Shown: positions 18,975-28,182, numbered from the stretch's first letter. The stretch: DNA of 64,000 bases from Flavobacterium sp. LC2016-13 (GCF_009707955.1 NZ_WMDQ01000004.1:460646-524645), one strand, 5' to 3'. Notes: generated from the sequence alone by a model not told the origin. A program made the numbers and translations.

Positions 18975-19334
18975 ATGAAACCACAAATCCGAATCCTGCT
19001 ATACTCAATATTATTCTTTCTATATCTTTCTTCAACTTCATTTTTACTCTCGCTAAACGAAATATTAAAAACTGATCCCTACATAACTTTAGGCTGTGGT
19101 TTTGCTATTTTAAATATGATTTATGCTTTTTTTGCCCTAAAATGGACCGTATTATTAAATATAATTTCTTCTGTCGTTATTGCATCCTTAAGCTTATTCT
19201 TAGCCTTGAAGTTTACAAATTTGCATCTGTTTTTAAAATATGATCCTTATCAGGTCAAAACAGCAATATTCGCCAATGCAATTTTTTCAATTATATTTTG
19301 GGAAATTGTTTATCAGGTAAAAATTAGAAAGTGA
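18975..19334 (+). CDS. Small multi-pass membrane protein, paralogue B
   Basis: 119 residues, four hydrophobic segments, near-colinear with the product at 18140-18505, so the pair arose by local duplication. The stop TGA overlaps the GTG start of the next gene. Function unknown. Confidence 0.75.
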   Translation: MKPQIRILLYSILFFLYLSSTSFLLSLNEILKTDPYITLGCGFAILNMIYAFFALKWTVLLNIISSVVIASLSLFLALKFTNLHLFLKYDPYQVKTAIFANAIFSIIFWEIVYQVKIRK

Positions 19335-19711
19335 GTAAGGATATTAAAAAGATATACCAGAGATTCTTTTATCTTAATACTGGTTCAAGTAAAGGGAATA
19401 GACCAACATTCGCATTTTCTTGTATTGAAGCATTTTTTGTGTTAGGAATTTGTGCTATTTTAAAGAAAATTTTATTTCCTTCTTTAAAAATTAATTTTCC
19501 TTTTTTCTTTTCATTTTTCACTATACTTTGTTTTACGATTGAATATTTCAATAAAAAAATGCACCGAAGACAAAACAATTTTTTTACTACAGAATGGAAA
19601 AGAGAAACAGCAAAAAATAAAATACTATATCGAATTTGTAATATTGTATTTGTATTTTTTGTTTTTTCAATAATGATATATATTTTAGAATATTTGGATA
19701 ACAGATCTTAA
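19331..19711 (+). CDS. Small membrane protein, GTG start
   Basis: 126 residues with two or three hydrophobic segments (near residues 30-45, 52-68 and 100-120) and basic loops. The GTG at 19331 overlaps the preceding TGA stop (GTGA), which supports coupled translation from this non-ATG start. Not recognised. Confidence 0.6.
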   Translation: MSKDIKKIYQRFFYLNTGSSKGNRPTFAFSCIEAFFVLGICAILKKILFPSLKINFPFFFSFFTILCFTIEYFNKKMHRRQNNFFTTEWKRETAKNKILYRICNIVFVFFVFSIMIYILEYLDNRS

Positions 19712-19715
19712 TAAT

Positions 19716-20087
19716 ATGAATGTTAAAATCTTAATTCCTAAAGACAAATTTGATTTTGAAACAGTTGAAAAACTGAAAACTTATTCATTTGATGAAATAA
19801 AACCCATAATTCCAGATTTATTAGAATGGTTACAAGATGGAAATTGGCCAATTAGTAAACCAATTGCGGAACTTTTAGCTCCACACGTGGAAAAATTTTC
19901 ACCTGAAATATTAAAAATTTTAATTGGGCAAGATGAAATGTGGAAATATTGGATTCTACTCAATTTTGGAAAAATTCTTAAGAACAAATTAGTTCTGCAT
20001 GAAATCGACAGGATCGCAAAAAATCCTAATCAAAATGAAATAGATAATAATGTCTTTAAAATTGCCATCGAAATAATTAGTAAATAA
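19716..20087 (+). CDS. DUF5071-like cytoplasmic protein
   Basis: 123 residues, no signal peptide. PIIPDLLEWLQDGNWPISKP, then LAPHVEKFSPEILKIL and WKYWILLNFG match the conserved core of DUF5071 as I recall it, a HEAT-like helical domain often found beside polymorphic toxins. A role in immunity is inference from the family's usual context; no toxin is seen here. Four nt separate it from the preceding stop, so it is probably the last gene of the 18140-20087 operon. Confidence 0.7.
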   Translation: MNVKILIPKDKFDFETVEKLKTYSFDEIKPIIPDLLEWLQDGNWPISKPIAELLAPHVEKFSPEILKILIGQDEMWKYWILLNFGKILKNKLVLHEIDRIAKNPNQNEIDNNVFKIAIEIISK

Positions 20088-20267
20088 TTTTAAAAAAAGT
20101 ATTCTATTGAAAACAGCATTGTGAAAAATTAATTTCGATTTTACGTTTCAAATGAAATCCAGTTAACTCAAATAAAAATATTATTTTAGCTTGGCACAAA
20201 TTCAATTATAGTTAAAATAGTTATTGAAAATTCGTGCCTTCATAACCAAAAACTAAAACCAAAAACC

Positions 20268-20717
20268 ATGAAAATTACGATTCCCCTGTCGGTATTATTC
20301 CTGTTACTTACTACTAATGTATTCAGCCAGACAATTGCTGATTTAAAATTGACAAAGAAAGAAATTCCCAAAACCTATTTCTTAACCGACGGTCATAACT
20401 GCGTTTCTAGTCAGGCCTGCAATTTTTACAATGATATTGCCACTTACAGCAACTTTGTTGGAACCGTAAAAAGCAAGCAAATACAAAGTTTCAACAGCAA
20501 AACTGATGCTGGAAGTATCATGTATTTTGAATTTGAAAACAGATTTAAAGGCGATAGTTTTCTGCAAGGTTTGTTGTGGGGAAAAGACAAAGAACCAACA
20601 GACGCACATCCGGAAGAATATCTTGCAAAAGGAAAATTCCTGATCATCTGGAGTTTTCATCCTGACAGCGCCCTCAAAGAAAAATCAGAAGCCAAAATAG
20701 ATGCGCTTTTGCAATAA
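20268..20717 (+). CDS. Exported protein of unknown function
   Basis: Signal peptide in residues 1-20 ending NVFSQ. The mature part has two Cys in HNCVSSQACNFY, possibly a disulfide, and a C-terminal FLIIWSFHPDSALKEKSEAK segment. No family recognised. Preceded by a 180-bp spacer without evident features. Confidence 0.65.
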   Translation: MKITIPLSVLFLLLTTNVFSQTIADLKLTKKEIPKTYFLTDGHNCVSSQACNFYNDIATYSNFVGTVKSKQIQSFNSKTDAGSIMYFEFENRFKGDSFLQGLLWGKDKEPTDAHPEEYLAKGKFLIIWSFHPDSALKEKSEAKIDALLQ

Positions 20718-20764
20718 TTAACAAAGTTAAAATTTAGGACTTCAAAACATTATCTCCATTTCTT

Positions 20765-21385
20765 ATGAAAAACCCTTTTCTGATAATTTTAATAACAACT
20801 GTTAGTTTCTATTCACAAACCAAAGTCGATTTACGAGATTTAACTTTTCAGGTTCCAAGTGAGTTTACTCAGATAAAAAAAGAAAACAGAGAATTAAAAT
20901 ATGATGCATTTTATGAAAATGGAAAAATTTTTATTGACTCCAGTATTGTTGAAGAATCACCACTAATTGAATACCAATATTTTGAAAACCCCGGAGCAGG
21001 TGCAGAAAGATCTCAAAGCGTGCTAAAGATGCTAAATGAAATTACTGCCAAAGACTACAAATGTGATACGTTAATAATTGATGCAAATAAAAATTATTCA
21101 CTTGCCAGATATAATGTGTTCGGAAAAACGATATTTGAAGCAAAGAGTTTGGGAGAAAAAGGCTGGATAAATATTCAACTTTTTGATAATCCTAAAAATG
21201 ACAAATCAAATTTTCAAAAAATGCTGTTCATTCTCGGAACCATAAAACATTCAGGACCTTATGGCAAAGAATATAATGAACTGATGAATGAATCGGGAAA
21301 TTCTTCAAAATGGGCAATCTTAGCATTCATTTTCTTTTTAGTCGTTCATTTTTTAAGAAAATTGAATAATAAAAATGCTGCTTAA
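20765..21385 (+). CDS. Exported protein with C-terminal membrane anchor
   Basis: 206 residues: signal peptide (residues 1-17, ending SFYSQ), a soluble middle, and a hydrophobic C-terminal helix AILAFIFFLVVHFL followed by basic residues, so probably anchored with the body in the periplasm. Follows the previous exported protein by 47 nt in the same direction. Function unknown. Confidence 0.65.
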   Translation: MKNPFLIILITTVSFYSQTKVDLRDLTFQVPSEFTQIKKENRELKYDAFYENGKIFIDSSIVEESPLIEYQYFENPGAGAERSQSVLKMLNEITAKDYKCDTLIIDANKNYSLARYNVFGKTIFEAKSLGEKGWINIQLFDNPKNDKSNFQKMLFILGTIKHSGPYGKEYNELMNESGNSSKWAILAFIFFLVVHFLRKLNNKNAA

Positions 21386-21493
21386 ACCTGTTCTGTGGAG
21401 TTGGTTTTAAAAATATGATTATAAATTCTCTATCGTAAATACTTATAAAATAAATCATTAAGTTTACTTTGAAGTATTTAAAAAATCTAAATA

Positions 21494-22654
21494 ATGAAAC
21501 GACAACATTCAATTGATATAGTTCGCGGAATTGTCATGATTATTATGGCTTTAGACCACGTTCGCGATTTAATGCATATAGATTCCATTACACAAAGTCC
21601 AACCGATTTATCGACGACAACTCCTTTCTTGTTTTTTACGCGTTGGATTACTCATTTGTGTGCGCCTACTTTTGTTTTTCTGGCAGGAACTTCGGTTTAT
21701 CTTTCATTAAAAAGCAAAAACAATTTTACAAAAACGAGACAGCATTTAATCAAAAGAGGCTTGTGGTTATTATTACTCGAATTTACGGTTGTCAATTTTG
21801 GGTTATTTTTTGATATTGGTTTTCACACGCTTTTATTTCAGGTGATAGCCGCAATAGGTTTCGGATTTATTCTTTTAGGATTATTGTTGAAAATTCCAGC
21901 GAAACAATTAGGAATCATTGGTTTGATTATTATTTTTTGCCATAACCTTTTGCCACTTATTCCGTTTTCGGAAGGCTCGATTTTAAAAGCCGTTTTAGCG
22001 CCATTTTTTAGTCCTGCAGTAATTCCGTTTGGCGGTCGCGCATTTATTATGGGCTATCCTCCTATTCCGTGGTTAGGCATTATGCTAACCGGATTTGGTT
22101 TTGCACGCTATTTTGAAATGGCTTACGAACAACGAAAAAAACTTTTTATAAAACTTGGTTTTGGTTCCTTAGCTTTATTTGTAATTCTTCGGTTTATAAA
22201 TATTTACGGCGATCCGGCTCTTTGGACGGTTCAAAAAGATACTGCTTTTACATTTTTATCTTTTATGAATGTTACTAAATATCCGCCTTCGCTTTTGTAT
22301 TGTTTACCAACATTAGGCATTATGCTTTTATTACTTGCCTTTGCGGAGCAATTTAATAACGGAATTAAAAAAGTGACTATGGTTTACGGAAAAGTGCCTT
22401 TGTTTTACTTTATTCTTCATTTTTATGTGATTCATATTCTAACACTCGCCATGCTGTTTTTACAAGGTTTTAATTGGTCGCAATTAGAATTTGCAACGGG
22501 AACTTTTGGCAGACCAAAAGGCCTGGAAAGCGGTTTACCTCTTTGGACAATTTATTTAATCTGGATTGCTGTTGTCGCTTCACTTTATAAACTCTGCATT
22601 TGGTATGAAGCTTATAAAGCAAAAAATAAACATTGGTGGTTGCGGTATATTTAA
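21494..22654 (+). CDS. DUF1624/HGSNAT-like membrane protein (putative acyltransferase)
   Basis: 386 residues with about ten hydrophobic segments. The N-terminus RQHSIDIVRGIVMIIMALDH, with its SxDxxRG start and catalytic-looking Asp-His, is diagnostic of the heparan-alpha-glucosaminide N-acetyltransferase-like DUF1624 family. APTFVFLAGTSVYLS is the second conserved segment. Such proteins are thought to transfer acyl groups across the inner membrane; the acceptor here is unknown. Followed by a TAGCCCnGAT element. Confidence 0.85.
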   Translation: MKRQHSIDIVRGIVMIIMALDHVRDLMHIDSITQSPTDLSTTTPFLFFTRWITHLCAPTFVFLAGTSVYLSLKSKNNFTKTRQHLIKRGLWLLLLEFTVVNFGLFFDIGFHTLLFQVIAAIGFGFILLGLLLKIPAKQLGIIGLIIIFCHNLLPLIPFSEGSILKAVLAPFFSPAVIPFGGRAFIMGYPPIPWLGIMLTGFGFARYFEMAYEQRKKLFIKLGFGSLALFVILRFINIYGDPALWTVQKDTAFTFLSFMNVTKYPPSLLYCLPTLGIMLLLLAFAEQFNNGIKKVTMVYGKVPLFYFILHFYVIHILTLAMLFLQGFNWSQLEFATGTFGRPKGLESGLPLWTIYLIWIAVVASLYKLCIWYEAYKAKNKHWWLRYI

Positions 22655-22670
22655 TTTCTTATGAAAAAGT

Positions 22671-22793
22671 AAATTTCTAGTCTAGCCCCGATGGAAACGG
22701 TATCATTTTGTGGCAGGGTTTGCCACAAAATATTTAGTGTACAGCGGGACAAATGGTAATTATGAAACCGAAAATTTGTGCTCCTGAAATTTA
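22671..22793 (+). repeat. TAGCCCnGAT element, copy A
   Basis: Order: AAATTTCTAGTC, TAGCCCCGATGGAAACGG, TATC, a perfect hairpin (TTTTGTGGCA at 22706-22715 with TGCCACAAAA at 22721-22730), then CAGCGGGACAAATGGTAATT, ATGAAACCGAAAATT and GCTCCTGAAATTTA. Every conserved block is shared with copy B at 27989; only the hairpin sequence differs. Confidence 0.85.
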
Positions 22794-22951
22794 AAAACCT
22801 GACTATTAAAAACTTAACAATCTATTCTTTAAAATTAACAAATGCATTAATTTAATACGTATTTTTTGAATATTTTTAACAAAAATTAAAAGCTAAAGAC
22901 TCATCTCAAAACTTTATCTTTCAAGAAATCACTTAAAAATTAAACTTATAA

Positions 22952-23572
22952 ATGGAAAATTTTAAAGAAATCAATTTAGACGATGCTATTCAATTAATAA
23001 ATGAAAACAAATCTGTACTTATAGAAGAAATTGTTGATGAATTAAATGCTTTTTATGAAGTAGCGGGTAAAATTATTTTGTATTCAGGTGAAACTAATTT
23101 AGAGAATCTAATCGTTGGAAATGATATTGTTATTATAAACGGTAATCTTAATGTTGCTAACGTAATTGAAGATTGCGATAAAGTCGATTCTTCATTGCTT
23201 ATTGTTTTAGGAAATGCCAATTGCAAAAATTTAATTACGTTATCGAGCATGTATTTTACAGGAGATTTAAATGTCGAAAATGTAATATTAGGAGATTCCC
23301 TTTGTGATTATGTTTTAAATGTTGGCGGAAATATAACAACAAAAACAATATTAGATTATGGGCATTGCATTATTGCAGAAAAAGTAATTACTGTGACAGA
23401 TGTTTTTTCATTTAATTCTATTGAAGATGAAAACGGAGCTATCGAACAAAATATGGAACGAGACGAACTAGTTGATGAAATTACAGAGATTGATGATGAT
23501 GAGAAACTAGAAAGCCTATCTAAAACAATTGATTATATAAAAGCTGGTGGCGAAATATTTAAGAAATCCTGA
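22952..23572 (+). CDS. Cytoplasmic beta-helix-like protein of unknown function
   Basis: 206 residues, acidic, no signal peptide. Residues 55-150 contain repeating short strands with alternating hydrophobics and N/G turns (IVIINGNLNVANVI, GDLNVENVILGD, LNVGGNITTKTI), as in right-handed parallel beta-helices. A C-terminal acidic linker and helix follow. The pattern recalls polymer-forming or immunity-type repeat proteins, but no specific family is claimed. Confidence 0.6.
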   Translation: MENFKEINLDDAIQLINENKSVLIEEIVDELNAFYEVAGKIILYSGETNLENLIVGNDIVIINGNLNVANVIEDCDKVDSSLLIVLGNANCKNLITLSSMYFTGDLNVENVILGDSLCDYVLNVGGNITTKTILDYGHCIIAEKVITVTDVFSFNSIEDENGAIEQNMERDELVDEITEIDDDEKLESLSKTIDYIKAGGEIFKKS

Positions 23573-23627
23573 AAATCCGGTAAAAAATAGTTTTAATTTT
23601 TAAAAATGAACCTTCCATTTTCAACAC

Positions 23628-23957
23628 ATGCAAAATATCAGTAAATCAAATTTGAATTCACATCAATCATTTCGATATGCTATAATTAGCCTAATATTGT
23701 TTTTTACAACCTTACTAATATCCGTGGTAACAATATTAACTCATTTTTCCAGCAACATACTTTCTTTAATTTTGGGATTTACGGTACTTGTAATCGTTTT
23801 TTTATCTATCGTTGGTTTTATAGATGCCTTAAAAGGATTTAAGGAACCAAAATCTACAAAAAAGACAATTGGGTTTATCGTAAATTCAGTTTTTTTGATT
23901 CTATTCTTAGCCATGATGGTAAACAATATTCTCGATATGTATAAGGCTGTAAATTAA
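23628..23957 (+). CDS. Small integral membrane protein
   Basis: 109 residues with three hydrophobic segments (about 19-40, 42-64 and 82-100) joined by short loops; unknown function. Starts 55 nt after the preceding gene. Confidence 0.6.
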   Translation: MQNISKSNLNSHQSFRYAIISLILFFTTLLISVVTILTHFSSNILSLILGFTVLVIVFLSIVGFIDALKGFKEPKSTKKTIGFIVNSVFLILFLAMMVNNILDMYKAVN

Positions 23958-24019
23958 TAGTAGCTGAAAAATTCATCAGGTTCTTGCGACAGAAAACTTC
24001 CCCCAACAAAACCAAATAA

Positions 24020-24967
24020 ATGAAAAAACTTATTTCTATTCTAATACTGCTTCTTTTTAACTGTCATTTTTTAAATGCTCAAAAAATAACAAAAAAAGAG
24101 ACAATTGTAAAAAGTACAAGTCCATTAGAAATAAACCCCTCGATAGACTATGATATTACTTCAGCTCTTGATAGTACCAACGTCTCACGAGAAACTTTTG
24201 AAATTTTAAAAAAAATAGCGCCTTTAATTGAAGAAGAGAAAAACAGGGAAGTGTTAGATTTATTAAATTCAATTGATGAAAAAGATTTTAACAAAAATGA
24301 GTTGTTATTATTTAAGGGTATCCTTGAATTAAAATTAGAAGATTTAGTAAATGCATCTAATTCCTTTTCCAAATATATTCCGCAAACTTCAAGCGATTCC
24401 ATCAAAAGTTCTGTCTATCATATCTTAGGGATAATCGATATGAAAAGAGATTTACAAATAAGCAGTTATCATAACTTCGAAAGAGCATACGAATTAGATA
24501 ATAAAAACATTTCTGCACTTCTCATTTTAGGAACGCTAAATTTTAAAAAAAATGATTTCGAAAAAGCCCTGTTCTATTACGAAAAAATAGTTAAAATAAA
24601 TCCTAATTTTAATAATGTCTGGAATAATATTGGATTTTTATATCTGCAAAAAGAAAATTATGTAGAAGCAAAAAAAATCTTTAGCAAAATAATTAAAGAT
24701 GAACCTGATGCTCCTCTTCCCTACAACAATCGAAGTTATTCTAACCTAAAATTAGGATTCACAAAACAAGCTATGGCAGATGTCAATAAATCACTAAAAC
24801 TTTTTCCTGAAAACTCTTATGCCTATAGAAACAGAGCCTTAATTTATTTAAATTTAAAAGAGGCTGAAAAAGCGTGCACTGATATTGAAATGGCTTTTAA
24901 ACTGGGTTACAAGGAAAAATATGGTACAGATTTGGATTTAATCCAATCTCAGAATTGCAAAAAATAA
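24020..24967 (+). CDS. Exported tetratricopeptide-repeat protein
   Basis: 315 residues. Signal peptide in residues 1-20 (CHFLNAQ). Residues 70-300 form consecutive TPR-like helices, for example ALLILGTLNFKKNDFEKALF, NNIGFLYLQKENYVEAKKIF and NNRSYSNLKLGFTKQAMADV. TPRs imply protein-protein interaction; the partner is unknown. Likely periplasmic. It precedes a lipoprotein gene by 36 nt in the same direction. Confidence 0.85.
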   Translation: MKKLISILILLLFNCHFLNAQKITKKETIVKSTSPLEINPSIDYDITSALDSTNVSRETFEILKKIAPLIEEEKNREVLDLLNSIDEKDFNKNELLLFKGILELKLEDLVNASNSFSKYIPQTSSDSIKSSVYHILGIIDMKRDLQISSYHNFERAYELDNKNISALLILGTLNFKKNDFEKALFYYEKIVKINPNFNNVWNNIGFLYLQKENYVEAKKIFSKIIKDEPDAPLPYNNRSYSNLKLGFTKQAMADVNKSLKLFPENSYAYRNRALIYLNLKEAEKACTDIEMAFKLGYKEKYGTDLDLIQSQNCKK

Positions 24968-25003
24968 TTATATTTATCTGGTTAAATGTCAATTACAAAA
25001 AAC

Positions 25004-25549
25004 ATGAAACATTTCTTAATTCTATTATGTATTCTTTTAACGGGTTGTCAAAACTCAAATGAAATTAAAGAAATTGAAATACTTACTTATTTTACTAATG
25101 CCCGAAATTTTATAATTTATTCCAACACAACCAAAAATGGTTTTACCCAAACGCTATTCAAATCTCAAACATCCGACTTTGTAGATAATTATCAAACCAG
25201 AATAAATAAAAGATTAATGGATTCAATTGTGGTTATCTGTAAAAATAAAACGAATACTGATTTTGTTTTTAAAACATCTAAAAGAATTTGGTATTGTGGA
25301 TTTTGGCACAAAGTTCAGATTACTTATGAAAATGGAAAAAAATTAAATTTTGCATATCCATATTCAAACAATGAAAACAAACAATTTATTCCGTTCCAAT
25401 TATTATCAGAACAAATTAAGAAAGACTCCCTGCATGCAACTCGTTTAAATATTGGCCAATTGGGTTCTCTTTATTTAAAACAAGAAGATTTTTCTAATGC
25501 TATTTTTAAAGAGGATTCTCTTTTTAACTGGAAAAAAAAACACGAATAG
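25004..25549 (+). CDS. Lipoprotein of unknown function
   Basis: ATG at 25004 is preferred to the in-frame ATG at 24986 because it gives a compact lipoprotein signal MKHFLILLCILLTGC with the lipobox Cys at residue 15. The mature 166 residues are not recognised. The mature segment starts QNSNE. It may be co-transcribed with the TPR protein. Confidence 0.7.
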   Translation: MKHFLILLCILLTGCQNSNEIKEIEILTYFTNARNFIIYSNTTKNGFTQTLFKSQTSDFVDNYQTRINKRLMDSIVVICKNKTNTDFVFKTSKRIWYCGFWHKVQITYENGKKLNFAYPYSNNENKQFIPFQLLSEQIKKDSLHATRLNIGQLGSLYLKQEDFSNAIFKEDSLFNWKKKHE

Positions 25550-25634
25550 AAGCTAATCTACTTTACATATTTTTAGACGGAAAGATTAAATTTAGAATCT
25601 AGGAACCTCATTAAAAATCAATACTTTATTACTT

Positions 25635-26099
25635 ATGAAAACTACAGAAATAGCGATTCGTTTTAAAGAAATTATTTTAAACGGAACCTGGGTTGCCAAC
25701 ACTAATTACAAAGATCAGCTAGATAATTTAGATTGGAAAATTGCTGTTACTCCAATAAAAAACTTAAACACAATTTCGGTTTTGGCGCAGCATATTCATT
25801 ATTATATAAATGGACTAAATATTGTTTTTAAAGGTGGAAACCTGGATATTAAAGACAAATTTAGTTTTGATTTTCCGCTGATTAATTCGCAGGAAAAATG
25901 GAAAGATTTTCTAACGAAATTCTGGAATGACAGCGAAGAATTTGCTTTCTTGATTGAACAAATGCCCGATGAAAAACTGAATCAGGCTTTTGTAGATGAA
26001 AAATACGGAACTTATAATAGAAACATTGAAGCTATGATTGAACATAGTTATTATCATTTAGGTCAAATTGTATTAATTAAAAAATTGCTAACAGATTAA
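25635..26099 (+). CDS. DinB-like / DUF1572-type protein
   Basis: 154 residues, cytoplasmic, helical. SVLAQHIHYYINGL and IEAMIEHSYYHLGQIVLIKK carry the spaced His residues of the DinB/YfiT metal-binding four-helix bundle. Activity unknown; many members are thiol-dependent transferases. It starts 85 nt after the preceding lipoprotein gene. Confidence 0.8.
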   Translation: MKTTEIAIRFKEIILNGTWVANTNYKDQLDNLDWKIAVTPIKNLNTISVLAQHIHYYINGLNIVFKGGNLDIKDKFSFDFPLINSQEKWKDFLTKFWNDSEEFAFLIEQMPDEKLNQAFVDEKYGTYNRNIEAMIEHSYYHLGQIVLIKKLLTD

Positions 26100-26117
26100 A
26101 AACAAAATTATATCAAA

Positions 26118-26606
26118 ATGAAGATAAAATTACTCGCCCTTTTATGCATGCTTTTTTTGATAAGCTGTAAGGATTCAAACAAGATTGAAAGAGAAGATCA
26201 ACCGACAATTTATGATGTAGCAAGCGGCGATCAGGAAATGAACGCGGCGATTGAAAAAGCCACTGAAACACTGGATGAGTTTAATGCTGCTTTGTCAAAT
26301 CCTGAAATTGAAGATCCGGCTTTAAAAGTTCAATTTCAAAACGCAACTGATGTTGAGCACATGTGGATAGGCGAAATTGAGTATAACGATGGTAAATACT
26401 CCGGAATTTTGACCAATGAACCGGAATACATTACAGAATACAAAATGGGCGATAAAATAGATATTGACAATTCTAAAATAAGTGACTGGATGTATCTTAA
26501 AAACGGAAAATTATTTGGAGGTTTTACTATAAAAGTATTGCGAAACAGAATGAATGAGGAAGAGCGAAAACAATTTGATGAAGAAAGCGGCATGCAAATC
26601 GATTAA
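26118..26606 (+). CDS. DUF2314 lipoprotein (YegJ-like)
   Basis: Lipoprotein signal MKIKLLALLCMLFLISC (Cys17). The mature domain begins with MNAAIEKATETLDEFNAAL and contains EHMWIGEIEYNDGKYSG and GDKIDIDNSKISDWMYL, typical of DUF2314. Function unknown. 18 nt after the DinB-like gene. Confidence 0.82.
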   Translation: MKIKLLALLCMLFLISCKDSNKIEREDQPTIYDVASGDQEMNAAIEKATETLDEFNAALSNPEIEDPALKVQFQNATDVEHMWIGEIEYNDGKYSGILTNEPEYITEYKMGDKIDIDNSKISDWMYLKNGKLFGGFTIKVLRNRMNEEERKQFDEESGMQID

Positions 26607-26676
26607 ATTTTATCGCCAAAAGACATTTAAAAATTTTGAAAATACTTTCCTTATAACAACTGATTAATCTGCAAAA

Positions 26677-27414
26677 ATGAAACATCTTATTTTATCTCTT
26701 TTAGTCCTGATTTTATTTTCTTGTAAAAAGAACGAAGAAAAATCAGCATCTAAAATGTTAAATAAAAAAGCACAAGACACCTTAAAAACTGAAACAGAAA
26801 ACGATGATTTTGAAAAACAGGACACTTTAAAGATTAATTATCTTGAACATAAAAACTTATTAGACATTCTTACTATTTTACCGGATAGCACTATGGAAAG
26901 CTGGGAATGGGAAAAATTGGAAAGGGTTGAATATGTCAAAAAAATACAAAAAAACAACTATGCAATGCCGCCTCGTGATCGTTATTCTACAATTTCTCTT
27001 ATACAACCAAATACGCTTCAAATTGGAGTTGTTGACGGAAGTTGGATTTTATCAATTTATAAAATAAAACCAAATAATTATATTGTAATTACAGATGATA
27101 AAGTTGGCGATGGAAATGAGTTTATGGCATTTGAATACCTCAATGGAGAATTAACATACATACCCTTCAAAGATATATTCGATCATTTTTTGACGACATT
27201 AATGATTGATGAAAATGACGAAAAATGTATGGAATTTTTTAAAGATAATTACATTGGTTTTGAATATGAATTTATTGGAACAAAAAAATTACATATTACA
27301 AATTTCTCACTTGAAGAATCTAAAAGCTGTTTTAAAGGAAATACTTTGAATTATGAATTTAATCCGGAGGCTAAAAAATTTAATTTAATAAATATCGAAT
27401 ATCTAAAACGATAA
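26677..27414 (+). CDS. Lipoprotein of unknown function
   Basis: 245 residues. Signal MKHLILSLLVLILFSC with lipobox Cys16, followed by a charged linker to about residue 45, then a globular domain not recognised. Ends at a good terminator (27427-27462). Confidence 0.7.
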   Translation: MKHLILSLLVLILFSCKKNEEKSASKMLNKKAQDTLKTETENDDFEKQDTLKINYLEHKNLLDILTILPDSTMESWEWEKLERVEYVKKIQKNNYAMPPRDRYSTISLIQPNTLQIGVVDGSWILSIYKIKPNNYIVITDDKVGDGNEFMAFEYLNGELTYIPFKDIFDHFLTTLMIDENDEKCMEFFKDNYIGFEYEFIGTKKLHITNFSLEESKSCFKGNTLNYEFNPEAKKFNLINIEYLKR

Positions 27415-27426
27415 TCATTCAATTAT

Positions 27427-27467
27427 AAATCCATTGTATAAGAGATACTTAACAATGGATTTTTTTT
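27427..27467 (+). terminator. Terminator after the lipoprotein gene
   Basis: Perfect arms AAATCCATTGT (27427-27437) and ACAATGGATTT (27452-27462) with a T-run. Confidence 0.85.
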
Positions 27468-27520
27468 AATTAAAGTCAGAAAAATCACTATATTTATTTT
27501 TGAATTTTAATCTCCAAAAA

Positions 27521-27886
27521 ATGAAAAAATTAATTTTAGTATTCGCATTTTTAATTGGTTTATCTGTAAACGCACAAACTTCTAAAGAACTTCTGGGAAA
27601 ATGGCAATTGGTGAAATGGACAAAAAAAGGAAAGGAAAAAAGTATTTCTGATTATTTTAAAACAGATCAGGTTTTTCAGGTTTTTAAAGAAAATGGCGAT
27701 TTTGATAGTCTTATAGGAACTGAATCGCACAAGGCAAAATGGAAATTATCTGATGACAATTCTGAACTTACTATTGTTTCTATTTTATTGCCAATTAAAT
27801 TTAAAATCGATTATTTTGACAGTGAAAAACGTGTTATTACTTCACCCGAAGTAGGAACATTTGAGTATAAAAAAATTGCAGAGTAA
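27521..27886 (+). CDS. Exported lipocalin-like protein
   Basis: ATG at 27521 chosen over the in-frame ATG at 27500 because it opens a signal peptide (MKKLILVFAFLIGLSVNAQ). The mature part starts KELLGKWQLVKWTKKG and ends VGTFEYKKI, a compact beta-rich pattern typical of small lipocalin-like domains in Bacteroidota. Ligand unknown. 121 residues. A hairpin overlaps the stop codon. Confidence 0.75.
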   Translation: MKKLILVFAFLIGLSVNAQTSKELLGKWQLVKWTKKGKEKSISDYFKTDQVFQVFKENGDFDSLIGTESHKAKWKLSDDNSELTIVSILLPIKFKIDYFDSEKRVITSPEVGTFEYKKIAE

Positions 27887-27904
27887 TTAAAATTACTCTT
27901 TTTT
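27880..27904 (+). terminator. Terminator overlapping the stop of the lipocalin-like gene
   Basis: AGAGTAATT (27880-27888) and AATTACTCT (27891-27899) followed by T-rich sequence. Confidence 0.65.
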
Positions 27905-27988
27905 GTTATTTTCAGGGATGGCAATCGAATAAACTACTTCTATAATGATTTCCAAGGTTAATTTTTAACTAATTTTCTAATAAAAACT

Positions 27989-28113
27989 AAACTTCTACTC
28001 TAGCCCCGATAGAACCGGTATCCTTTTTCTTGCTTCTTTAGCAAGGAAAAGATATAGGTGAAAGCGGGACAAAAGGTTATTATGGAAACGAAAATTATTG
28101 CTCCTGAAATTTA
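27989..28113 (+). repeat. TAGCCCnGAT element, copy B
   Basis: AAACTTCTACTC, TAGCCCCGATAGAACCGG, TATCC, an imperfect hairpin around CTTGCTTCTTTAGCAAGG, GATATAGG, AAAGCGGGACAAAAGG, ATGGAAACGAAAATT and GCTCCTGAAATTTA. Same blocks and almost the same length (125 nt) as copy A (123 nt). Confidence 0.85.
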
Positions 28114-28182
28114 AAATCACAACTTTCTCTGAATTCGTCTAAAACCGATATATTTACATCTTCAAAATCAATTGGTCTTAGA

